DNA of 36,810 bases from Staphylococcus edaphicus (GCF_002614725.1 NZ_MRZN01000024.1:1-36810), one strand, 5' to 3'; shown: positions 18,138 to 26,297, counted from the stretch's first letter. Notes: generated by a model from the sequence alone, not told the origin. A program made the numbers and translations.

Positions 18138-19262
18138 CTAAAAATTGATGTAATTAGCGAATTTATCGGCAACTTTATCACGTTGCTTTTCAGTAACATG
18201 TGCGTAAATATCCATTGTGGTTTTAATATCGCCATGCCCCAATCTATCTTGCACCTCTTGTATAGTTAGCCCAGCTTCAAATAAAAGTGAACAATGAACA
18301 TGACGAAAGCCGTGTACCTTGATACGTTTAAAGTTGTTGTCGTTACATATATCATTTAGCACTTTATTAACGTGTTCAGGATATAAAATTTTGTTAATTG
18401 TAACATTAGTAAACACATATTGCTTTTTATCCATGGTATTGTGACCAAATTTTAATGATTCTATACGTTGTTGCGTTTTCCAATGTTTTAATACATCTAA
18501 CGTTTTGTCATCGACACTGATTGTTCTTAATGATGATTTTGTTTTCGGTGCTTGTATAATCAGTTTATAGTCTTTATCTCTAGCACATGTTTTACTAATT
18601 GATATAGTTTTCTTGTCGAAGTTGATATCTTCCCAAGTTAAAGCCATCAACTCGCCCCGTCTAAAACCTGTAAACGCCAAAGTTCGATACATCGGTTTAT
18701 CTTCTACAAAGCCTAGAAACGTCTGTAATTCATCACTAGAGTAATATGTGTATGAATCATCTTGCTTAACTTCATTTTTACGTGGCTGTTTCGTATGTTT
18801 GAACGGATTGTCTGCAATAATTTTTAAATTCACAGCATAATCAAGCACGTTAGACGCATATATTCTAATTGCCTTCATATCCTTATACTTCTTATTCCAT
18901 TTATTAATAACCTTTTGACAATATGGAATAGTAATCTTCTTAACTGGTACATCTTTGAAATGTTCCAATATTGCAGTATCAAATAGTGTGAGTACACGCT
19001 GATAAGTACTTTCTCTTACAGTGTTTTGATATTGTTCTAACCACAACTCGTAAACCTCTTTAAAAGTTGTAATCTCATTATTTAGAAATCCATTTTGTTG
19101 TATTTCTGTTTGCAACTTAGCTTCTGCAATTTTTGCTTCTCTTTCTGATTTAAAACCACGTCTAGTCGTACGTTTTTGTTTTCCAGTAACTGGATCAGTG
19201 ACTAAATATGCAACAAACATATAGGCGTTAGTACCGTCTTTTTTCTTATATTTCTTAATCAT
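18138..19262 (-). CDS. int: Tyrosine-recombinase integrase of the island
   Basis: This site-specific recombinase inserts the island into guaA. It has 374 aa. Residues 1-55 form an AP2-like arm-binding domain (IKKYKKKDGTNAYMFVAYL). Residues about 60-160 form the SAM-like core-binding domain. The catalytic domain has Arg in FTGFRRGEL, His-x-x-Arg in HGFRHVH, LGHGD, and the nucleophile Y353 in DIYAHVT. The ATG at 19262 is used because GAAAGGA precedes it; the longer frame to 19316 is not supported. It reads out toward guaA, as is usual for SaPI int. The gene is intact. Confidence 0.95.
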   Translation of the reverse strand: MIKKYKKKDGTNAYMFVAYLVTDPVTGKQKRTTRRGFKSEREAKIAEAKLQTEIQQNGFLNNEITTFKEVYELWLEQYQNTVRESTYQRVLTLFDTAILEHFKDVPVKKITIPYCQKVINKWNKKYKDMKAIRIYASNVLDYAVNLKIIADNPFKHTKQPRKNEVKQDDSYTYYSSDELQTFLGFVEDKPMYRTLAFTGFRRGELMALTWEDINFDKKTISISKTCARDKDYKLIIQAPKTKSSLRTISVDDKTLDVLKHWKTQQRIESLKFGHNTMDKKQYVFTNVTINKILYPEHVNKVLNDICNDNNFKRIKVHGFRHVHCSLLFEAGLTIQEVQDRLGHGDIKTTMDIYAHVTEKQRDKVADKFANYINF

Positions 19263-19345
19263 AAAATCAATCCTTTCCTCTTTGCCCGCATGCGTGAGAT
19301 TGGATTGACACACCATTGAGGAATGGCTACCTCATGGTGTGGTGA

Positions 19346-19732
19346 TTAATTATTTTCTTTTTGATTTATAAGTAATTTTTGAGTGTTTATGAAAGCTTTG
19401 TATTTGTTTTCTTTATTTAATTGTTCAATCATATCTAATATTTCTATTTCTAGAGAATGATCTTCGTCATCGTTATCCTCTAAAAATAATATGTTTCTAG
19501 AATATCGAGGGTCAATTTTATCTAGACTTACATTAAAAAAATTGGCTAATTTTTCTGTGTTTTCAGGATTAATTGTTGAACGTTCAGCAAAATAACCTGA
19601 TAAAGTCGAAGTAGGTATGTTAGTACTTTCAGATATTTCAGCTTGTGTTCTTCCTTCGGATAGTTTCTTTAAGTTCTTTGATATAGCTTTCCTCAATAAT
19701 TTTTCATGATAACTCAAAGAGGGTCTTGGCAT
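19346..19732 (-). CDS. CI-like HTH repressor of the island (Stl-position protein)
   Basis: This 128-aa protein has a Cro/C1-type helix-turn-helix at about residues 18-75 (TQAEISESTNIPTSTLSGYF) and an acidic C-terminal part that may dimerise. It lies where SaPIs encode the master repressor Stl, between int and the divergent early operon. It is much shorter than SaPIbov1 Stl and has no LexA-type peptidase domain, so induction by a helper-phage protein is more likely than RecA-driven cleavage. AAAGGAG precedes the ATG. Its promoter and operators are at 19754-19842. It and int are probably co-transcribed. Confidence 0.85.
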   Translation of the reverse strand: MPRPSLSYHEKLLRKAISKNLKKLSEGRTQAEISESTNIPTSTLSGYFAERSTINPENTEKLANFFNVSLDKIDPRYSRNILFLEDNDDEDHSLEIEILDMIEQLNKENKYKAFINTQKLLINQKENN

Positions 19733-19753
19733 TTTTTATCACTCCTTTACTTC

Positions 19754-19842
19754 ATATTAACGAATAAACTCATATAAAACAACAGAAATTGTACAAAATA
19801 ACGAATTTAAACGTTGACAAAACGAATAAACTCGTTTAAGAT
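19754..19842. promoter_or_regulatory. Divergent lysis-lysogeny-like switch with three operators
   Basis: The leftward promoter has TTGTTT (19777-19782), 17 nt and TAATAT (19754-19759). The rightward promoter has TTGACA (19814-19819), 17 nt and TAAGAT (19837-19842). O1 (19759-19774) and O2 (19821-19836) share 14 of 16 bases (consensus AACGAATAAACTCGTT; half-sites AACGA/TCGTT). O1 spans the leftward spacer and overlaps one base of its -10; O2 lies within the rightward spacer. O3 (19800-19815), AACGAATTTAAACGTT, overlaps the rightward -35. Repressor at all three would shut both promoters. A fourth copy lies at 20069-20084. Confidence 0.82.
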
Positions 19843-19864
19843 ATTTGACAAGGAGGTTAGATAA

Positions 19865-20122
19865 ATGAATGACGATGTAAAAATATTACTTAGAGCTGCA
19901 AGAATAAATAGTGGTATGAATCAGCAAAAAGCATCTAGTTTATTAGGTATACATTATCAAACTTTAGCATCTTGGGAAAAAGATAGTTCAGATTTACCAC
20001 AGTCTAAAATGTTATTAATAGAAAAAATCTATGGTATACCATTAAAATATATTTTTTTTGGTAAAGAAAACGAGTTTATTCGTACTAAAGGAAGTGAAGT
20101 AAATGAACCAATTATTAAGTAA
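19865..20122 (+). CDS. Cro-like HTH regulator
   Basis: This 85-aa protein is almost entirely a Cro/C1 helix-turn-helix (NQQKASSLLGIHYQTLASWEK truncated at the recognition helix). It is the first gene of the rightward early operon and the likely antagonist of the repressor. AAGGAGG lies 8 nt before the ATG. Its 3' end contains an operator copy (20069-20084) and overlaps the next start by 20 nt. By position it corresponds to the Str gene of SaPIs. Confidence 0.83.
   Translation: MNDDVKILLRAARINSGMNQQKASSLLGIHYQTLASWEKDSSDLPQSKMLLIEKIYGIPLKYIFFGKENEFIRTKGSEVNEPIIK
20069..20084 (-). promoter_or_regulatory. Fourth, intragenic operator copy
   Basis: AACGAGTTTATTCGTA is the reverse complement of O2 (AACGAATAAACTCGTT) at 15 of 16 positions. 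It lies within the cro-like coding sequence (codons for ENEFIR), 18 nt before the start of the excisionase-like gene. Binding here could block elongation or join a repression loop with O1-O3 about 250 bp away. Confidence 0.65.
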
Positions 20123-20363
20123 TGAGGCCAGTCAACAACTTGTGAGTGACATTGTAAGTCTTGCTGAGAAGTTAGCAATCGAAAGGGCTAAACAATCACA
20201 GAAACGTTGGCTTAGACAGAATGAAGTTATGAAAGAGTACCGATGTACACATGCAGATATCACTAATTGGGAAATTGCAGGACTTCGAAAACGTAGACAA
20301 GGAAAATCATGGTACTACGATCGTAAGGATATTGATGAAGTATTAGAAACGTTAAAACAATAA
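20103..20363 (+). CDS. Excisionase-like HTH protein
   Basis: This 86-aa basic protein has a C-terminal MerR/Xis-type winged helix (RWLRQNEVMKEYRCTHADIT, then WYYDRKDIDEVL), the helix_turn_helix_17 pattern common in excisionases. It overlaps the cro-like gene by 20 nt and has AAAGGAAGTG upstream. Position and fold suggest Xis or an early regulator; direct proof is lacking. Confidence 0.7.
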   Translation: MNQLLSNEASQQLVSDIVSLAEKLAIERAKQSQKRWLRQNEVMKEYRCTHADITNWEIAGLRKRRQGKSWYYDRKDIDEVLETLKQ

Positions 20364-20392
20364 ACGCCCGCAGCGTGAGAGGAAGAAAGATT

Positions 20393-20539
20393 ATGAAAAA
20401 TTATGTGATTTACATGCTTATTCTAATATTAAGCACATTACTAATTGCTTTAATAACAGATGTCTTTATCGCATCAGCAATATTTGTATTCGCAACTGCA
20501 TTAGGATTAAAACTAAATGAAATTATGGAGGTTATTTAA
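20393..20539 (+). CDS. 48-aa hydrophobic membrane peptide
   Basis: An ATG at 20393 follows GAGAGGAAG, and the frame runs to a TAA directly abutting the next ATG (20540). The peptide MKNYVIYMLILIL... has two hydrophobic stretches separated by a short ITD turn and ends KLNEIMEVI. The tight spacing supports real translation. Function unknown; small membrane proteins of this kind occur in SaPI early operons. Confidence 0.6.
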   Translation: MKNYVIYMLILILSTLLIALITDVFIASAIFVFATALGLKLNEIMEVI

Positions 20540-20854
20540 ATGAGAGAAAACAATAGAGTTCTAAAGTTAGTTGAAAGTGCTGATCTAGGGAGCAAGATTC
20601 AATCGTGTATTGATTATTTAGGTAGAGAAATTGAATATTTAGAAGAAACAAGAGAATGGGCAATTAAGAATAATGAATTTAGATTACAACAAGAAATAAA
20701 CAACGCCTGGAAGTCGCAATATATTACGTTATCAATTTTAAAAAGCATTAGAGAAGATAGCGAACTTATGAATGATGAATTAGTAATGATTGTTAAAAAA
20801 GAGCAAGAAAAAGCGTCATTTGAGAACTTTGGCGAGAGATCAGATAACGCATAG
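20540..20854 (+). CDS. Island hypothetical, helical, 104 aa
   Basis: This highly charged all-helical protein (IEYLEETREWAIKNNEFRLQ) probably forms a coiled coil. Its ATG directly follows the preceding stop codon and TGGAGG lies inside the upstream coding end. It is part of the early operon before the primase. Not recognised. Confidence 0.72.
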   Translation: MRENNRVLKLVESADLGSKIQSCIDYLGREIEYLEETREWAIKNNEFRLQQEINNAWKSQYITLSILKSIREDSELMNDELVMIVKKEQEKASFENFGERSDNA

Positions 20855-20941
20855 ACAAATATTTAAGAAACTTTTTATATTTTTAATTATAGCAAATTCA
20901 AATAGAAGTATCTACAAATTTTTAAGAAAAGGGGGCTTTAT

Positions 20942-23332
20942 GTGGCTATAAAATCATTAGAAAAAGTATTAGATGTAAACGAAGAGGAAATACCAGAAGA
21001 GTTAAAGCAACTGTCTAGTTGGGTGATGTGGTGCACAAAGTGGCTAACCAAACAACAAGCTTATAGCAAAGTTCCTTTTAGCACAAATGGTTATGGCGCA
21101 AAAACGGATAATAGTAAAACATGGGATAGCTTCGATAAAGTAAATGCTGAATATGTAGTAAGTGATAAATTTAATGGTATAGGATTTGTCCTTAGTAAAG
21201 ATGATGATTACGTTTGTTTAGATATAGATAATGCAGTCAATCCAGATACAGGACAATTAGAAACAGATCTAGCATTAGAAATGACTGAATTAACATATTG
21301 TGAGTTATCACCTAGTGGAACAGGATTACATTGCTTCTTTAAAGGTGAACTGCCAGAAGGATGTAAAAATAGAAATAGAGATTTGGATATTGAAATTTAT
21401 GACAATGCACGTTTTATAACTATGACTGGTCACACTATTGGACAAAGTGAAATAGTCGAAGATCAAGAGATTATTAATAACTTAATGGAACGTTATTTTA
21501 AAAAAGAAAAACTTACAAACGGTGTATTTAGAAATGAACCAAAAAATGATGTTGAATTATCTGATGAAGAAGTAATCAATATGATGTTGAAATCTAAAAA
21601 AGGCAAAAAAATAAGTGATTTGCTTAAAGGGGATTGGGAACTTCATTTTCCAAATGATAGTTCTAGTGAGGCAGTGGCTAGTTTATTGTTTTATCTTGCT
21701 TTTTACACTGGTAAAAATAGAGAGCAAATGGAACGTATTTTTACAAATTATAATCAATTAACTGATAAATGGGATAGACCTCAAAGTGGAACGACTTGGG
21801 GGCAGTTAGAAGTTGATTCAGCTATTAAGAATCAAGCCGACATACACAATATTTACAAAGAAAACTTTGATGAGTTTGATGTTATCTTGAATGATACACA
21901 AAGAGTTAAAGATTTATTGAATAAGCTAGGCAAAGAAGAACGTGAGTATATGGAGCAACTTTGGATTGAGAATGATAGAAAAGGGCGTAAGCCAACAACA
22001 ATAAGTACCAATAGATGTGCTTATATTTTAAATAAGCATTTAACATTTATACTTTTTGATTCTGAAGAAAACACCAAACTAGCAATGTATCAAGTTCAAG
22101 AAGGAATATATACACAAAATACAACAATCATTAAGCGTGTTATTTCATATTTAGAGCCTAAACACAATAGCAACAAAGCTGATGAAGTTATTTATCATTT
22201 AATAAATATGGTAGATATAAAAGAAAAAACTAATTCGCCATATTTGATACCAGTTAAAAATGGTGTATTTAACCGAAAAACGAAGAAACTAGAATCATTT
22301 ACACCAGATTATGTATTTACTACAAAAATAGATACACCATACGTGAAACAAGATAATGTACCAGCACTAAATGGTTGGAATGTAGAACAATGGATTAATG
22401 ATATAGCTTGTAACGATAAACAAGTTGTTAAGTTATTGTGGCAAGTTATCAATGATGCACTAAATGGAAATTACACACGTAAAAAAGCAATATTTCTTGT
22501 TGGTGATGGAAATAATGGTAAAGGCACATTTCAAGAATTGTTGTCTAATATAATAGGCTATGGCAACATTGCTAGTTTAAAAGTAAATGAATTTGATGAA
22601 CGCTTTAGATTAAGTACATTAGAAGGCAAAACAGCAGTTATTGGTGATGATGTACCCGTAGGTGTGTATGTAGATGATTCATCTAATTTTAAAAGTGTGG
22701 TCACAGGTGATCCAGTATTGGTTGAGTTTAAAAACAAACCATTATATAGAGCAACATTTAAATGTACAGTTATTCAATCAACGAATGGCATGCCTAGTTT
22801 TAAAGATAAGACAGCTGGAACATTAAGAAGATTGTTGATAGTACCGTTTAATGCAAATTTTAATGGCACAAAAGAAAATTTTAAAATCAAGGAAGATTAT
22901 GTAAAAAATCAACGAGTTCTGGAATACGTGCTTTATAAAGCTATTAATTTAGATTTTGAAACGTTTGATATTCCAGATGTATCTGAAACAATGCTTGAAG
23001 TATTTAAAGAAGATAACGACCCAGTGTATGGGTTTAAAGTGAACATGTTTGATCAATGGACTGTTAGAAAAGTGCCTAAATATATTGTATATGCATTTTA
23101 TAAAGAATACTGTGATGAAAATGGACATAATCCATACAGTTCAAGTAAATTTTATAAGCAATTTGAAAGTTATTTAGAAGATTGTTGGAAAACTGACGCA
23201 CAACGAAGATATGACACTGAAGAACTTGCTAAGAGGATATACAACTTTAATGACAATAGAAATTACATTGAGCCTATTGAAAGTGGAAAAAACTATAAAT
23301 CGTATGAAAATGAGAACTTAAAAGCAATTTAG
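20942..23332 (+). CDS. Primase-polymerase / SF3 helicase fusion (island replication initiator)
   Basis: This 796-aa protein likely recognises the origin, unwinds it and primes synthesis. The N-terminal archaeo-eukaryotic-type primase (about 1-190) shows the acidic pair D94/D96 (CLDIDNA) and the SPSGTGLH motif at 123-130, as in NrS-1-like primase-polymerases. The C-terminal D5/P4-type SF3 helicase has Walker A GDGNNGKGT at 521-529, Walker B near AVIGDDV, and the sensor region IQSTNGMP. The start is GTG at 20942 behind AAGGGGG; the ATG at 20940 is out of frame and stops at once. Many SaPIs carry these functions as separate pri and rep genes, so this is the fused version. The origin lies directly downstream. 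Confidence 0.9.
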   Translation: MAIKSLEKVLDVNEEEIPEELKQLSSWVMWCTKWLTKQQAYSKVPFSTNGYGAKTDNSKTWDSFDKVNAEYVVSDKFNGIGFVLSKDDDYVCLDIDNAVNPDTGQLETDLALEMTELTYCELSPSGTGLHCFFKGELPEGCKNRNRDLDIEIYDNARFITMTGHTIGQSEIVEDQEIINNLMERYFKKEKLTNGVFRNEPKNDVELSDEEVINMMLKSKKGKKISDLLKGDWELHFPNDSSSEAVASLLFYLAFYTGKNREQMERIFTNYNQLTDKWDRPQSGTTWGQLEVDSAIKNQADIHNIYKENFDEFDVILNDTQRVKDLLNKLGKEEREYMEQLWIENDRKGRKPTTISTNRCAYILNKHLTFILFDSEENTKLAMYQVQEGIYTQNTTIIKRVISYLEPKHNSNKADEVIYHLINMVDIKEKTNSPYLIPVKNGVFNRKTKKLESFTPDYVFTTKIDTPYVKQDNVPALNGWNVEQWINDIACNDKQVVKLLWQVINDALNGNYTRKKAIFLVGDGNNGKGTFQELLSNIIGYGNIASLKVNEFDERFRLSTLEGKTAVIGDDVPVGVYVDDSSNFKSVVTGDPVLVEFKNKPLYRATFKCTVIQSTNGMPSFKDKTAGTLRRLLIVPFNANFNGTKENFKIKEDYVKNQRVLEYVLYKAINLDFETFDIPDVSETMLEVFKEDNDPVYGFKVNMFDQWTVRKVPKYIVYAFYKEYCDENGHNPYSSSKFYKQFESYLEDCWKTDAQRRYDTEELAKRIYNFNDNRNYIEPIESGKNYKSYENENLKAI

Positions 23333-23333
23333 G

Positions 23334-23618
23334 TGCAACCCAATGCAACTCAATGCAACCGAAATTATTCAATCGGGTTGCACCTATAACCACAGTTATA
23401 ACAAGGGTTTTAGAGTCTTATGCAACCGAGCAACTCAAAATCTATAACTTATTATCAAAAAAGTGAAAGGTTAAAACGTAAGTATAAAACTTATATAAAC
23501 TAATTTTTGAGATTTCGGTTGCACAGTTGCAAAAGTGGGTTAAAACCTTGTGGCAGTAAGTGAAAAACTGCAACCGAAAAATTTTAAATGAGTTGCAAAA
23601 TCATAAATTTCAGTTGCA
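23334..23618. other. Iteron-type replication origin of the island
   Basis: TGCAAC or its complement GTTGCA occurs ten times: 23334, 23344, 23354 (exact 10-bp spacing), 23377(-), 23421, 23518(-), 23526(-), 23569, 23592(-), 23613(-). Several are extended to TGCAACCGA or GGTTGCACC. An A/T-rich stretch (about 23440-23510) between the clusters is the likely unwinding element. The arrangement of two iteron clusters around A/T-rich DNA next to the initiator gene is that of SaPI origins. Confidence 0.85.
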
Positions 23619-23640
23619 CCAATTAAAGGAGGTCAAAAAA

Positions 23641-24000
23641 ATGGATAAAGACATAATTAAACAAAAGGTTTTGGAATATATCAAGCAAAACGTTGGTACT
23701 TCATTTGTGGAACTTGAACAAGTATTTGAAGATAACCATTTTAACTATAAAGGTAATGGGGCATATAGCAGTGGTCAACATCAAAACGTTATATTTTGGA
23801 TGGGATGGAATAGAAATGCATTTAACATATTAGCAGAGCTAAAGCATGATGGGTTAATAAGCATGGAAGTATGTGAGCCACTTGTTTATTTAGTAGATGG
23901 AAAATCACTAACATTACCAGTCATGACGAAGCCGTCTGATGCCAAAAATGATTGTTGGTTACCAGTAACATTCAATGCAAAAGCAGAAGTTACAGCATAG
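23641..24000 (+). CDS. Island conserved hypothetical, 119 aa
   Basis: This soluble protein has an N-terminal winged-helix-like start (IIKQKVLEYIKQNVGTSFVE) and a middle with GNGAYSSGQHQNVIFWMGWN. I recall similar proteins directly after the origin in SaPIs, of unknown function. The ATG at 23641 follows AAAGGAGG; the upstream extension to 23560 lies in origin iterons and is rejected. Confidence 0.8.
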   Translation: MDKDIIKQKVLEYIKQNVGTSFVELEQVFEDNHFNYKGNGAYSSGQHQNVIFWMGWNRNAFNILAELKHDGLISMEVCEPLVYLVDGKSLTLPVMTKPSDAKNDCWLPVTFNAKAEVTA

Positions 24001-24056
24001 TTTTAAGTTCATTAAAGATATTAACGATTTATTATATCTATTAAAGGGGTGAGCTC

Positions 24057-24284
24057 ATGGATTTTCAAAGATTAGCAAAACAAGTAATAATTAGATTACC
24101 AACGAATATAAAAAAATTAGAGGAAGATGAATTAAATAAAATTGTAGGAGCTTATGTTAATACTCATGATGATTTTATTGAATTAAAGAAATGGATTAGA
24201 TATTTGGTTAATGATAAATCAGTGTCTTTTAGTAATAGAACAATTACTTACTCAGAATTTTTAAATGGCAGAAATAGTTATTAA
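24057..24284 (+). CDS. Island small hypothetical, 75 aa
   Basis: AAAGGGGTGAG precedes the ATG. The protein is soluble and mixed in charge (HDDFIELKKWIRYLV), with no motif I recognise. It lies in a run of co-directional small genes between the origin and the capsid homologue and is probably co-transcribed with them. Confidence 0.7.
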   Translation: MDFQRLAKQVIIRLPTNIKKLEEDELNKIVGAYVNTHDDFIELKKWIRYLVNDKSVSFSNRTITYSEFLNGRNSY

Positions 24285-24317
24285 AGATTATACCTATTAA
24301 AAGGAGAATTAAGAGTA

Positions 24318-24518
24318 ATGAATAACAAATCTATTCATCGCTTATTTAAATATGATACTAGAAAAGAATTGATGGATAAATATGAAGTGTTAAAATCAAA
24401 ATTTTTTATGCACAACATTCGGTTTTTTGTTGAGGTAGATAATGGTGGAAATAAAAAATATGTGTTATCTGTAAATACTAAAAGTAAAATTGGAGATGAT
24501 ATTGATGAAAAATTTTAA
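24318..24518 (+). CDS. Island small hypothetical, 66 aa
   Basis: AAAAGGAG precedes the ATG. The protein is basic (HRLFKYDTRKELMDKYEVLK). Its end overlaps the capsid homologue start by 14 nt, suggesting translational coupling. I recall small proteins of this size beside capsid genes in SaPIs but cannot name it. Confidence 0.7.
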   Translation: MNNKSIHRLFKYDTRKELMDKYEVLKSKFFMHNIRFFVEVDNGGNKKYVLSVNTKSKIGDDIDEKF

Positions 24519-25557
24519 AGAACAATTTGCATATCATTTGTCAGAGTTTGATGATGATCATATTGAAGGATATGCACAAAGGTATCAGACAGATATAGGA
24601 CATGACAGTAATAAGATAGAACAAGCATTAAAGCAATTAAGTATTAGTGAGAATGAACTATTAACAGCAGAACAAATTAATCAAAAAATATTAGGAGTGT
24701 TAGATATGAAACAAATTAATCAATCAGGAACAACTTACTTAGGTACATTAACAAAGCAATTAGCGAGTAGTGACAATGACTTTATTATTCAAGAATTACC
24801 AACAGCAAGACGAGAAGTATTTAAAGAATTATTAACATATGAGTTACCTAATACATTGCGTGATGTAATAACTATTACAGATGATGAACATGTGGAGACG
24901 ATACCTTCACTAACATACATTAAAGATAAGCTATCAACTAATGGCATTGAGTTGAGTCTGAATGGAAGTAGTAAGTACTTTGATAAACGTGAAGGACATA
25001 TCTATACAGAAGTATCTGATACAGTCGTACATGCTTCAGATAGAACATTAGATGAGTTACTTAAAGAGATCTTTATCAATGAGTGTGTGGCATATGAAAC
25101 TACATTACTATTAGATAAGAATAATGCAAGTGGATTAATAGATGAACAGAACAAAGACTTATCTTTATACAATCAAGATATCAAAGAAGTAAATGGTAAG
25201 ACAATATATGAATGTATTAAGCAAGCAATTAAAGACATACCTCAACCATTCAGACGTAATGTGTCAGTAGTAATGAACACAGAGCATCATGATAAGTTAA
25301 TACAAGAGTTAGCTCAAATGGGATTAGGTGCACTTGCTGGGGATTTAAACAAGTTGTTTAATATCACAAATATTGTTGTTACAGATAATGCACAAGATAT
25401 TTTAGTTGGAGATTTTGGACATGGTATATATGCGAAGTATGAAGCAATTATGTATAACAAGAAAAAACAAGCAATGAGGGGAATTTATCAATTTGCTCTG
25501 AACTATGTGTTTGATATAAAGATTGTCCCAGAGTTATTACGAATCGCTAAAATTTAA
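24505..25557 (+). CDS. HK97-type major capsid protein homologue (Ccm-like)
   Basis: This 350-aa protein resembles HK97-fold capsid proteins of staphylococcal cos phages. It has a helical N-terminal scaffold-like part (about 1-75), then the coat domain with ARREVFKELLTYELPNTLRD, an FINECVAYETTLLLDKN spine helix region, a VMNTEHHDKL beta element and an ILVGDFGHGIYAKYEAI end. In cos-type SaPIs (SaPIbov5) the island-encoded Ccm co-assembles with helper coat protein to give small capsids. The ATG at 24505 is chosen because GGAG lies 9 nt upstream. The stop is followed by the cos-like region. No other structural genes are present. Confidence 0.82.
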   Translation: MKNFKEQFAYHLSEFDDDHIEGYAQRYQTDIGHDSNKIEQALKQLSISENELLTAEQINQKILGVLDMKQINQSGTTYLGTLTKQLASSDNDFIIQELPTARREVFKELLTYELPNTLRDVITITDDEHVETIPSLTYIKDKLSTNGIELSLNGSSKYFDKREGHIYTEVSDTVVHASDRTLDELLKEIFINECVAYETTLLLDKNNASGLIDEQNKDLSLYNQDIKEVNGKTIYECIKQAIKDIPQPFRRNVSVVMNTEHHDKLIQELAQMGLGALAGDLNKLFNITNIVVTDNAQDILVGDFGHGIYAKYEAIMYNKKKQAMRGIYQFALNYVFDIKIVPELLRIAKI

Positions 25558-25582
25558 ATATAAAAATTATATAATATTTATA

Positions 25583-25690
25583 TAGCCCCCTACCCATCGA
25601 CCAAAATGTATTTTCGCCGGGTACCGGCGGGGGGCAATCGCTTGCAACGCGAATAAAATTTCATGAAAGGGGGGTAACTCATTTTGCCCC
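25583..25690. other. cos-like packaging site
   Basis: A GC-rich island in A/T-rich DNA holds the palindrome CGCCGG-GTA-CCGGCG (25615-25629) followed by G-runs (25629-25634). GCCCCCTACCC (25585-25595) on the left is mirrored by AGGGGGGTA (25668-25676) on the right, like terminase binding arms. The 182-nt gap carries no gene. Cos-type SaPIs carry the cos site of helper phages near ccm. The cleavage positions cannot be derived here. Confidence 0.75.
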
Positions 25691-25739
25691 TTTTTCAGTC
25701 ATTATGAGCGTTAAATTCAATGAATAAAGGTGTGGTTAT

Positions 25740-26258
25740 TTGGTATCAGACTTTGAAAGTAATGATAGAATTACTGAAATAGAGCTTTTAATGCATTATA
25801 ATCCAAAAGTAATAAATAGAAAGATAAAGGCGATGCAATCACAAATTAATAGCTTATATCACTTAAATATGAGCCATGTGATTACCAATGAGAATGATAT
25901 GCTGGTGTCTGTGTCATATCCATTAGACAAACTAGTAATTCATATTATAGATGAGAAAGAAAAATTAGAATATTATACAAAAACAGCACATGAAAGATTG
26001 CATTTACTAAAAAATATTATTGAAAATTATACGAAACATGAACAAAATGAAGTGATGAAGTATATGTTAAGTAGTGGCAGAGCAAGAAATCAAAGCGTCA
26101 TAGAACGATTAAAGGAAGATATTTATCAAATTGAGAATACTGAACGACAAGAGAGACACAATAAACGTATAGAATTACATCAGAAAGCCTTTGATAGGCA
26201 TTTAGAACAAGTGAAGAATGATTTATCTATGAATAGAAAGATTTTAGTGATGACGTGA
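25740..26258 (+). CDS. Island hypothetical, coiled-coil, 172 aa
   Basis: This is a charged, helical protein. Its N-terminus (NDRITEIELLMHYNPKVINR) is followed by long helices and a basic, glutamine-rich C-terminal coil. The start is TTG at 25740 behind AAAGGTG; no ATG or GTG fits. It resembles small late regulators of staphylococcal phages and islands in position (directly before a sigma-like gene), but I do not recognise it. Confidence 0.7.
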   Translation: MVSDFESNDRITEIELLMHYNPKVINRKIKAMQSQINSLYHLNMSHVITNENDMLVSVSYPLDKLVIHIIDEKEKLEYYTKTAHERLHLLKNIIENYTKHEQNEVMKYMLSSGRARNQSVIERLKEDIYQIENTERQERHNKRIELHQKAFDRHLEQVKNDLSMNRKILVMT

Positions 26259-26297
26259 ATTCACTTTTAAACGATTAACAAATGGGATTGATTGGAT

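Noticed and set aside
19309..19341. Inverted repeat CACACCATTGAGG / CCTCATGGTGTG as a terminator between repressor and int
   Set aside because: There is no T-tract on either strand and one bulge; it may be structural, but a terminator call is not supported.
23334..23618. Possible CRISPR array from repeated TGCAAC words
   Set aside because: Repeats are only 6-9 bp, occur in both orientations and have irregular spacing; they fit iterons next to an initiator gene.
23560..23640. N-terminal extension of the 23641 gene
   Set aside because: The extension is made of origin iterons; a strong AAAGGAGG site directly precedes the internal ATG.
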